Below are positions 1-5,053 of a stretch of 5,840 nt of DNA, one piece after another. A program made the position numbers and the translations under genes. The stretch comes from Sphingobacterium sp. (GTDB lineage: Bacteria > Bacteroidota > Bacteroidia > SpSt-205), in contig JAPYWM010000088.1 in NCBI GenBank assembly GCA_028276345.1, positions 1 through 5,840 on the forward strand, written 5' to 3'. Within the stretch, counting starts at the first letter, position 1. Each line of letters begins with the position of its first letter. The notes under the pieces are model-generated. The model saw nothing but the letters and a program-made list of their open reading frames with translations, did no database searches and was not told the DNA's origin.

Positions 1-949
1 CTCCGTACTCTGCCAGGAGGTAAGCATGGTGGTGTCCTTCCACCCATCGCGTCGTTTGCCGATAAGCCGGAGACGGCCCCCAGATGTAGTCTATTCGCAG
101 GGGGATAGGCCGCCACGTGGGCCCTTCTAGCCATCCTGCCGCCCCATAACTATCCCATAAATACCCCCACCATTGTCCCGCCGCATAACTTAGCGGTATC
201 GCATTAAAATCCCCACACACCCACATCGGCCGCTGCCAGGCCTCTCGTATCCGCCCAAGTAAGCTATCTATTTCCTGCTGGGCCTCCCATACGCGGTGCC
301 AGTGCCTATACTTCCAGCTCTCCGCCTTCCCTAAGCGGTACGAGGGATAATGCACATTCACCACCAGCCCTGTATCTCCACTTGGTAAAGTCACCTTGCC
401 TGCCAAGACACCGTTGGTACTTCCTCGTAAAAGAATAGAAGCCCCGTAATCTGTCACCGGATACCTCGAAAGAATCGCCATTCCCATGGCTGGACCGGCT
501 TTCCTAAAAAGGATATACGGATACCCCGCTCGATCCGCGAAACATTCTGCCGAATAGTCTCCCAGATATACCTCCTGTAAGCACACTACATCGGCGCGCA
601 CTTCGGCCAGGAAGGCTAAATCCCGTTCGATTAGTTTTCGATCGTAATGGGAGGCATCCATATTCCAGGTGGCGACACGAAGGGTAGGGGAGGGAGGAGG
701 TTTTTTTTCCGAAAAAGGCCAAAGCCGATACGTGAATCCCCAGCTAAGGCCCCACATTCCTGCCAGAAAGCCCCAGTAAAGTCGCTTATCTCGGTCTTTC
801 CATAAGAAGTACACCACGACTACCCAGCCCCCATACATAGCTCCCAGTGCCGCCATCAGGGGCCATGACCATACATACGGCGGCACCCACACACTGAGTA
901 GGGCTAAGACTGCCCACCCTCCACTAAACAAACGAACCCAGCGAAGCAA
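1..949 (-). CDS. Membrane-anchored endonuclease/exonuclease/phosphatase (EEP) family protein, 3' end cut by window edge
   Basis: This is an EEP-fold metal-dependent phosphohydrolase; the substrate (nucleic acid, phospholipid or other phosphoester) cannot be told from sequence. With a TTG start at 949, 316 residues are visible and the reading frame stays open to position 1. Three hydrophobic stretches (about residues 8-27, 33-50 and 57-76) form an N-terminal membrane block, as in many Bacteroidota EEP proteins. The catalytic domain follows from about 89. It has TWNM (N96), LQEV (E126), GMAILSRYP (156-164), NVHYPS (H200), CGDFN (D247, N249) and RIDYIW (D287). The terminal SDH motif reads HHH (306-308): the catalytic His is kept but the Asp is replaced by His. 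The start is uncertain. The first in-frame ATG (856) would remove the first membrane segment, so TTG 949, just 12 bases after the rhomboid stop, is preferred; TTG 931 is also possible. No Shine-Dalgarno is evident. Probably co-transcribed with the rhomboid gene. The family call is strong, the start is weak. Confidence 0.88.
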   Translation of the reverse strand, partial: MLRWVRLFSGGWAVLALLSVWVPPYVWSWPLMAALGAMYGGWVVVVYFLWKDRDKRLYWGFLAGMWGLSWGFTYRLWPFSEKKPPPSPTLRVATWNMDASHYDRKLIERDLAFLAEVRADVVCLQEVYLGDYSAECFADRAGYPYILFRKAGPAMGMAILSRYPVTDYGASILLRGSTNGVLAGKVTLPSGDTGLVVNVHYPSYRLGKAESWKYRHWHRVWEAQQEIDSLLGRIREAWQRPMWVCGDFNAIPLSYAAGQWWGYLWDSYGAAGWLEGPTWRPIPLRIDYIWGPSPAYRQTTRWVEGHHHAYLLAEYG

Positions 950-961
950 AAGCGTGTCGCG

Positions 962-1756
962 TTACAACCTTTCCGTGGCTTTCTGTAAAATCCGTAGCTC
1001 CCGTCGGGAAAGGCTTCTGATGCCCTTGGCGTGAATCTTTTCCAGAATCCGGTCTACCTCCTCCTGCGAAATCTCCTGAGGCCCCTCAAAGTACTCGCGG
1101 ATCGCCTGAATGAGGTTTTCCGGGCGCCACCCCTGCCGGAAAGCATAGCCTATTACCATTCCGGCTGCCGACCCCGATAAATGCGCAATCGCCACGGCTT
1201 CATTTGTCAACGCCGTCACAAAGTCTAAAAACAGCCAGATGAGGCCCACCCACCGCAGGGCTATCGGCCCGATGAAAAACAAAAACACAGGATAATGCGG
1301 CATGAGGGTGACCGTAGCTAAAATTATGCCATTCACGGCGGCGGAGGCGCCCAGCGCATAGCCTCCCATGCCCTTTGCTAAGGTATAGCTCAAATACCCC
1401 ACCGCCCCGGCCAGGCCTGCAAGCCCATACACCCAAGCCAGCCGCCTTTCCGGCTGAACCGTAATAAACAGCCGCCCCATCCAGTAGAGCCAGAGCATAT
1501 TGAAAAGCACGTGCCAAAAGCTATATACATCATGCAAGAACATGTGCGTCACAATAGACCAGGGCTGCCGCAGGAGCTCAAAGAGATTCCCCGGTAGGGC
1601 AAGCTTATGGTAAAACCAACGAAAGAGGGCCTCCTGCCCGCCCACGCGCGCCAGCAGGGCAAAGAGCACCATGAAACCATACAGGGCTATATTGATCCCC
1701 AGGAGCCACCCCAGGACAGGCGACCGGTAGAATAGGGAGAAACGCCCTCGCCCCAT
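962..1756 (-). CDS. Rhomboid-family intramembrane serine protease
   Basis: Rhomboids cut membrane proteins within or near a transmembrane helix, using a Ser-His dyad buried in the inner membrane. The 264-residue product has about six hydrophobic segments between residues 15 and 207. The catalytic Ser is S138 in GASAAVNG (the family's GxSx motif, with Ala in the last place), and the His partner is H192 in AHLSGSAAG. The HVLFNMLWLYWMG stretch (82-94) matches the conserved His/Asn helix of the fold, so the protease is probably active. A soluble, charged tail (about 229-264; EEVDRILEKIHAKGIRSLSRRE) resembles the small C-terminal domain that many Bacteroidota rhomboids carry. The ATG at 1756 lies only 8 bases after a TAnnTTTG promoter box, so the mRNA leader should be absent or very short. 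The EEP gene follows after 12 bases and is probably in the same transcript. The substrate is unknown. Confidence 0.93.
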   Translation of the reverse strand: MGRGRFSLFYRSPVLGWLLGINIALYGFMVLFALLARVGGQEALFRWFYHKLALPGNLFELLRQPWSIVTHMFLHDVYSFWHVLFNMLWLYWMGRLFITVQPERRLAWVYGLAGLAGAVGYLSYTLAKGMGGYALGASAAVNGIILATVTLMPHYPVFLFFIGPIALRWVGLIWLFLDFVTALTNEAVAIAHLSGSAAGMVIGYAFRQGWRPENLIQAIREYFEGPQEISQEEVDRILEKIHAKGIRSLSRRELRILQKATERL

Positions 1757-1764
1757 AAGTTTGG

Positions 1765-1772
1765 CAAAAATA
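1765..1772 (-). promoter_or_regulatory. Bacteroidota-type -7 promoter element for the rhomboid/EEP unit
   Basis: On the minus strand this reads TATTTTTG, an exact match to the Bacteroidota sigma-ABfr -7 consensus TAnnTTTG. It is preceded directly by TCTTTTTGT (1773-1781). The spacing to the rhomboid ATG is 8 bases, so transcription would begin at or next to the start codon. I see no clear -33 TTG at the usual distance. The call rests on the exact match, its placement in the only non-coding gap before the gene, and a similar box before rsfS. Confidence 0.6.
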
Positions 1773-1826
1773 ACAAAAAGAGACTTACGGCAGGTTAGGC
1801 ATAGGTATCAGGGGTTATCTGCGGCC

Positions 1827-1855
1827 GCCTTCCCCTTCCGGGTGGAAGTGAAGGC
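1827..1855 (-). terminator. Imperfect hairpin between the two minus-strand units, possible terminator
   Basis: The outer arms GCCTTC and GAAGGC pair over 6 bp (1827-1832 with 1850-1855). A 2x1 internal loop follows, then a 5 bp stem CTTCC/GGAAG (1835-1839 with 1844-1848) around a 4-base loop. It is the second hairpin downstream of the DUF2007 gene on the minus strand. No T-tract follows, so it is not a classical intrinsic terminator. It may end the rsfS unit or protect a transcript 3' end. Confidence 0.35.
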
Positions 1856-1858
1856 ATA

Positions 1859-1896
1859 GAGGGGGAGTTCTAAACAGGCCAGGAGCTACCCCCCTC
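1859..1896 (-). terminator. GC-rich hairpin over the DUF2007 stop codon, possible terminator
   Basis: GAGGGGG (1859-1865) pairs with CCCCCTC (1890-1896). After a 2-base bulge, six further pairs including T-G wobbles (1866-1871 with 1882-1887) close a loop of about 10 bases. Part of the DUF2007 stop codon (1895-1897) lies within the stem. It sits at the end of the five-gene unit, where a terminator is expected, but there is no following T-tract on the minus strand. Function is inferred from position and stem strength. Confidence 0.4.
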
Positions 1897-2143
1897 AAGT
1901 TGGGCGTAAGTCCTCGGCCTGTAGAAGGCTAAGAGCCTGATTTTTTGCCCAGTGGGGGACCCACAGGCGCAGGGGACCAAAAGCCGGATTAGGCGGGAAG
2001 CCACTCAGGAGGCCTGCCCCCCAGAGGCTCTGGGTATGTTCATTTTCCACGAAGGTGGGGATGCCGGTGCTTTCCAGAAGGGTTTTAGCCCGCCAGAGCG
2101 CAAAACCACTGGAAAAAGACCCTAAAAGCGCCCATTCCCTCAT
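1895..2143 (-). CDS. DUF2007-like small putative signal-transducing protein
   Basis: This is an 82-residue cytoplasmic protein with no signal peptide or membrane segment. The layout fits the DUF2007 family, whose function is not established and which is often labelled a putative prokaryotic signal-transducing protein. An N-terminal strand and FSSGFALWRAKTLLESTGIP (10-29) matches the family's pattern of a helix that spans the chain before a Gly-Ile turn. FVENE (31-35) follows, then a Gly/Pro-rich insert, and finally LRLWVPHWAKNQALSLLQ (58-75), corresponding to the usual strand plus helix that closes the small ferredoxin-like domain. Its ATG overlaps the lipoprotein stop as ATGA, so translation is probably coupled. 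It is the last gene of the five-gene unit and is followed by two hairpins. The family call is based on pattern recall rather than a profile search. Confidence 0.75.
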   Translation of the reverse strand: MREWALLGSFSSGFALWRAKTLLESTGIPTFVENEHTQSLWGAGLLSGFPPNPAFGPLRLWVPHWAKNQALSLLQAEDLRPT

Positions 2144-2616
2144 GGCACGATCGTAGCGATGCTGGTCGTAATATCATTGCTGCGGTGGCCCGCCCGATCC
2201 AGGATATATACCCGAAACTGCACCTGTTCCTGAGAAGCATTGGGATTGAGGCGAATGATACCCGGGATGCTCACCTCTATCGTGCCCTGAATAGACTGTG
2301 GAGTCGGCCCTTCGTAGAATTTAGGCATGTTGTACCGGATGATCCCATCATAACCCGCTGGGAATAGGGTAGAATCACGCAGGTCTATCAGAAATAAATC
2401 GGGTTGATTATCGGGTCGGCCACCCAGATCGCCATCACCGTCCTTGTATCGAAGGGTGAGGACGAGGGTGCCAAACTCCTGGACTACCGCGGGCTGGAGG
2501 CTCTCAAACTCTATCTGGGGTTCTACGGCAAAGACGATATTTTCCCGGCGGCAGCTCAGAAGAAAGAGCAGGACGAGGCTGAGAGGGAGGCCTTTCAAGA
2601 GAGACGTAGCAGCCAT
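2140..2616 (-). CDS. Exported lipoprotein of the Bacteroidota DGDGDLG type, function unknown
   Basis: The 158-residue product starts with a lipoprotein signal: a hydrophobic run (about 9-20) ends in LLSC, with C22 as the lipidated residue, so the mature protein is anchored in an envelope membrane. The mature part is beta-rich, with two marks seen in many Bacteroidota lipoproteins: an acidic, possibly calcium-binding DGDGDLG (59-65) and a closing DRAGHRSN (140-147) near the last strand. The length suits a single immunoglobulin-like domain. No enzymatic motif is visible. ATG 2616 lies inside the end of the GAF gene (22-base overlap). A TTG at 2598 would give a TTGA overlap of 4 bases, like the junctions on either side, and a signal peptide starting MKGLPLSL; this alternative start is credible. 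The downstream DUF2007 gene overlaps by ATGA. Role unknown. Confidence 0.82.
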   Translation of the reverse strand: MAATSLLKGLPLSLVLLFLLSCRRENIVFAVEPQIEFESLQPAVVQEFGTLVLTLRYKDGDGDLGGRPDNQPDLFLIDLRDSTLFPAGYDGIIRYNMPKFYEGPTPQSIQGTIEVSIPGIIRLNPNASQEQVQFRVYILDRAGHRSNDITTSIATIVP

Positions 2617-3944
2617 AGGCCCTGAAAGCTTGCCAGTCCTATTTCCCGGACGGGGATGTCGGAAGGGGGACGCCAGAGTCCTCCCTTCGTGAGCATAGTC
2701 TGTAAAGCTGTAAGATAAGCATCCCGTTGGACGAGCGGAACCTCCTGTAGCCAGGGAATGTCCCCCTTCTGCACTGCCTCCGCCGGTAAAAATGTAACCT
2801 GCAAACCGCCTATTTCCGCAAAAGCACCCACGAGTGCGGGAAAGTCTCTGCTAAAAACCCTATGCGTTCTTTCTATGGCGGAAAAGAAGGCGATAGCGAG
2901 GGAGCGTAGGGCACTTTCTACTTCGGGGCGGAGGGGCTGTACTTCTGAAAAGCCAAAGAGAAGCAACCCCCCCAGGCCCTTAGACTCAAAGTATGGTGCC
3001 ACAAGCCACCCCGTCAGGGCCGGCTCGCCTTCGGAAAGGATCTCCTGTGAGATAGCCGACACAGCTTTTCGTTCTTTTTCCAGCCTTTTCAAAAGGTCGT
3101 CCTGAAGAGTCCAATGTTCAGGCCACAGAAATTCCACGGATTTGGAGAGCCATTGTGCAACTATACGGTAGGTGTTTTTGTCAGGGTCTTTCCAGAGAGC
3201 GAGTCCCCCTTGCGCTTCCATGAAGCGACTGGCCTGCGCCAGAAATACGCGCATGAGACTACTTCCTTCAAAGGCGGTAAGTGAAGCCGTCAACGAGAAA
3301 AGGTCTATGACAAGCTCCTGCCACCGACTGCGCTCGGTCAGGAGCTCCTGGGTCCGGCGCATCTCCTCTTGGGTTACCGAAAGCTCTTCGAGGTTTTGCC
3401 GCAGCTCCTCTTCCCGGGTTGCTAACTCTTGGTTTTGAATCTGGGTCTTTTCAAGGAGAGTCTGGATGTAACGGCGGGAGCGGACACTCTGAAGGTAAGT
3501 GCCCCATTCGCTGAGAAACTCCCGCCAGTCTGGACTTTCCAGGAGGCTATCCGTGCTTTCGTTAGTCACTAAGACTAAGAGGCCCTGCACCTGGTCCTGA
3601 TACAGGAGGGGAATGGCATACAAGAAGACCGCATCCAGCTCTACGAGTGGAGAGAGGGTGGGGGAGAGGAGCTGATGGGCGGGGATGCGTTCGGTGAGAG
3701 GGCGTTTTTCCAGGGCGGCCTGGCCTAAAAGACCTTCACCGGTCCGAAAAGTCTGCGGTGTAGGGTCTGCTGACAGACCACTGGAGGCTTCATACTGAAA
3801 CCGACTTCCTTCTTCCGCATCAGATAGGTAGAGGATAGCTGCCGGCAATCGGTGCACCTGACACAGCCGCTGGAGAAGCTGCGTCTGCAAAGGCTGAAAC
3901 TGTTCCTCTTCAACAGGAATGAGGTACGTGCTTAGTTCCTTCAT
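2595..3944 (-). CDS. Double-GAF coiled-coil sensor-like protein without a recognisable output domain
   Basis: This is a 449-residue soluble protein. The first GAF-like domain (about 15-152) has the GEGLLGQAAL core (69-78) and the IPLLYQDQVQGLLVLV strand pair (111-126) typical of GAF domains that precede signalling outputs. A charged coiled coil follows (about 158-208), including LATREEELRQNLEEL (174-188), a linker type common in Bacteroidota sensor kinases and phosphatases. A second, more divergent GAF-like domain spans about 228-360, ending with GWLVAPYF and GGLLLFGF strands. The last 90 residues (361-449) match nothing I recognise: no histidine kinase, GGDEF, SpoIIE phosphatase or DNA-binding motif is visible. 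It may sense a small molecule and act through a partner, or regulate by dimer rearrangement. Its ATG overlaps the dedA stop as ATGA and its end overlaps the lipoprotein start, so it is an integral part of the unit. The ligand is unknown. Confidence 0.8.
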   Translation of the reverse strand: MKELSTYLIPVEEEQFQPLQTQLLQRLCQVHRLPAAILYLSDAEEGSRFQYEASSGLSADPTPQTFRTGEGLLGQAALEKRPLTERIPAHQLLSPTLSPLVELDAVFLYAIPLLYQDQVQGLLVLVTNESTDSLLESPDWREFLSEWGTYLQSVRSRRYIQTLLEKTQIQNQELATREEELRQNLEELSVTQEEMRRTQELLTERSRWQELVIDLFSLTASLTAFEGSSLMRVFLAQASRFMEAQGGLALWKDPDKNTYRIVAQWLSKSVEFLWPEHWTLQDDLLKRLEKERKAVSAISQEILSEGEPALTGWLVAPYFESKGLGGLLLFGFSEVQPLRPEVESALRSLAIAFFSAIERTHRVFSRDFPALVGAFAEIGGLQVTFLPAEAVQKGDIPWLQEVPLVQRDAYLTALQTMLTKGGLWRPPSDIPVREIGLASFQGLWLLRLS

Positions 3945-4573
3945 GGCTGGATGGAAATGGCTTTATTTCTGGCAGCAGTAATGAGCCGAATAATAACCGG
4001 GCTGGTCGTTACAAGCACTAACCCGAGAATGATCCAGTGATAGTTGGCCTCTACCCAGGGGAGCCCGCCTAAGTAGTAGCCGATGGGCACGAGCGTGAAA
4101 GGCCAGGCAGCTGATCCCAGTGCACTCATGAGTACAAAGATAGGATAGCGCATCTCTACCACACCGGCCAGCAGAGGCGCAAAGGTCCGAATGACAGGCA
4201 GAAACTTACCCAGAATAAGCACCCAGGCGCCGTATTTCTGATAGAAGTTTCGAGTCATGGTAACATACTCGGGGCGAAATAGGAGACTTTTTGGCCGCTG
4301 GAAAAGAGCTCTGCCAGTTCGCCAGCCAATGAAATAGCCGCTTTGGTCGCCTAAGAAGGCCGCCAGCGCGATGAAACCGGCTACCACCGGCCAGTCATGC
4401 TGGAGGATGCCCACCCGAGTCAGTAAGCCGGCCGTAAAAATCAGCGAGTCTCCTGGAAAAAGAATCCCTATCATCAGGCCAGTTTCCGCAAATACCACGG
4501 CCAAAAGAAGGAGCGTACCCCCATAATAGATGATAGTTTTCGGGCTAAAGAGGGCGCTAATCCAATCAGGCAT
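3941..4573 (-). CDS. DedA-family inner membrane protein (VTT/SNARE-associated superfamily)
   Basis: DedA proteins are polytopic inner-membrane proteins linked to lipid scrambling or flipping and to membrane-potential homeostasis. I start the gene at ATG 4573, giving 210 residues beginning MPDWISALFSPKTIIYYGG, the usual DedA N-terminus. This overlaps the rsfS stop by only 8 bases. An upstream in-frame start at 4663 would add 30 non-hydrophobic residues lying over rsfS and is unlikely; ATG 4597 is a lesser alternative. Family marks, in order: FAETGLMIG (E30), FPGDSLIFTAG (D42), GDQSGYFIG (75-83), and the re-entrant signature GKFLPVIRTFAPLLAG (122-137, R129). Membrane stretches lie near 16-36, 44-56, 62-76, 117-137, 146-168 and 180-200. 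K123 stands where many homologues have Arg. The stop overlaps the GAF gene start by 4 bases. Confidence 0.93.
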   Translation of the reverse strand: MPDWISALFSPKTIIYYGGTLLLLAVVFAETGLMIGILFPGDSLIFTAGLLTRVGILQHDWPVVAGFIALAAFLGDQSGYFIGWRTGRALFQRPKSLLFRPEYVTMTRNFYQKYGAWVLILGKFLPVIRTFAPLLAGVVEMRYPIFVLMSALGSAAWPFTLVPIGYYLGGLPWVEANYHWIILGLVLVTTSPVIIRLITAARNKAISIQP

Positions 4574-4925
4574 GGCTTTGGGGAAGAATTCGGGCATCGC
4601 CCCACAACTCATCCAGACGGTAGTAGGAACGGGCTTCGGGCTGCAAAATATGCACAACGACATCCCCTAAGTCTAACAGTACCCAGTGGCCGTACTCATA
4701 CCCTTCCAAATGATAGGTGGGAAGGCGCCCTTCCTGCTTTTTGATTTCTTCGAGGATAGCATCGGCCATCGCCTGCGCCTGCCGGTCTGACTCCGCTGTC
4801 GCGATCACGAAATAATCACACAGCGGATAAGCTAACGCCTGAAGGTCCAGCACCACAAGATCGGCAGCCTTCTTGGCCTGGAGGGCTGCTACGATCGTTG
4901 CCAGCCGCTGGGGAGTCGCTTCCAT
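4566..4925 (-). CDS. rsfS: Ribosome silencing factor RsfS
   Basis: RsfS (RsfA/Iojap family) binds ribosomal protein uL14 on the 50S subunit and blocks joining with 30S, lowering translation in starvation or stationary phase. The 119-residue product carries the whole domain: KKAADLVVLDL (18-28), CDYFVIATAESDRQAQAMADAI (36-57), EGYEYGHWVLLDLGDVVVHI (74-93) and RSYYRLDELWGDA (99-111). I choose ATG 4925. A GTG at 4934 would add three residues and lies only 4 bases from the -7 box, so it would need a fully leaderless message. It is the first gene of the five-gene unit, and dedA starts within its last codons. The divergent dnaN lies across a short control region. In many Bacteroidota rsfS sits beside ftsH; here dedA takes that place, at least on the side visible. 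Confidence 0.95.
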   Translation of the reverse strand: MEATPQRLATIVAALQAKKAADLVVLDLQALAYPLCDYFVIATAESDRQAQAMADAILEEIKKQEGRLPTYHLEGYEYGHWVLLDLGDVVVHILQPEARSYYRLDELWGDARILPQSHA

Positions 4926-4938
4926 GAGGACCACTTAG

Positions 4939-4946
4939 CAAAGATA
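4939..4946 (-). promoter_or_regulatory. Bacteroidota-type -7 promoter element for the rsfS unit
   Basis: The minus strand reads TATCTTTG, an exact TAnnTTTG match, preceded directly by TCTTTTTG (4947-4954). It lies 13 bases before ATG 4925 and 4 bases before GTG 4934, implying a leader of only a few bases. No -33 TTG is evident at the standard distance. Confidence 0.62.
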
Positions 4947-4990
4947 CAAAAAGACCACCCACGCATGGCAGCTTAGGCGAAAGCGACAGA

Positions 4991-5024
4991 GCTGCTTTTT
5001 GCACAGGGCTGTGGAAAGAGCCGC
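4991..5024. promoter_or_regulatory. Imperfect dyad between divergent rsfS and dnaN promoters, candidate operator
   Basis: Two arms of 16 bases (4991-5006 and 5009-5024) face each other across a GG spacer, with 13 of 16 positions Watson-Crick paired. The inner arms are CTTTTTGCACAG and CTGTGGAAAGAG. The dyad lies between the two predicted -7 boxes and covers the region where a dnaN -33 contact would fall. The inner 9-mers TTTTGCACA and CTTTCCACA (the latter read on the minus strand) are each close to DnaA-box variants but not exact. It could be a regulator binding site or chance; the symmetry is seen, the function is inferred. Confidence 0.4.
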
Positions 5025-5038
5025 TGTCGGGAAAGTCT

Positions 5039-5046
5039 TACTTTTG
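5039..5046 (+). promoter_or_regulatory. Bacteroidota-type -7 promoter element for dnaN
   Basis: The plus strand reads TACTTTTG, an exact TAnnTTTG match, ending 7 bases before the dnaN ATG. Transcription is therefore expected to begin at or next to the start codon. No good -33 TTG is seen at the usual distance; the nearest TTG (4999-5001) is too far upstream. Confidence 0.58.
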
Positions 5047-5053
5047 TGGGGAT

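Noticed and set aside
504..722. 72-codon minus-strand frame starting MAFFGKK
   Set aside because: It is out of frame with the EEP gene, which carries conserved catalytic motifs across the same bases.
1369..1392. Possible loss of rhomboid activity because the motif is GASA rather than GxSG
   Set aside because: The nucleophilic Ser and the His partner are both present, and the residue after Ser varies in bacterial rhomboids, so inactivity is not supported.
1821..1828. GCGGCCGC palindrome in the gap before the rhomboid gene
   Set aside because: An isolated 8-base palindrome in GC-rich DNA; no associated feature suggests function.
2185..3438. Several open plus-strand frames (2185-2367, 2404-2625, 2444-2692, 2758-3105, 3172-3438)
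   Set aside because: They lie opposite the lipoprotein and GAF genes, whose products have clear family features; the plus-strand translations look like antisense shadows rich in Ser and Arg with no recognisable domain.
4135..4142. TATCTTTG on the minus strand, an exact -7 consensus match inside dedA
   Set aside because: It lies inside conserved DedA coding sequence (encoding part of PIFVLMS) with no gene start close downstream; most likely a chance match.
4574..4663. N-terminal extension of the DedA protein to 4663
   Set aside because: The extra 30 residues lie over the conserved end of rsfS and do not resemble a DedA N-terminus; ATG 4573 fits the family and gives a short overlap.
4935..5053. 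Possible replication origin next to dnaN
   Set aside because: Only two inexact DnaA-box-like 9-mers are present, with no AT-rich unwinding stretch and no dnaA visible; too little to call oriC.
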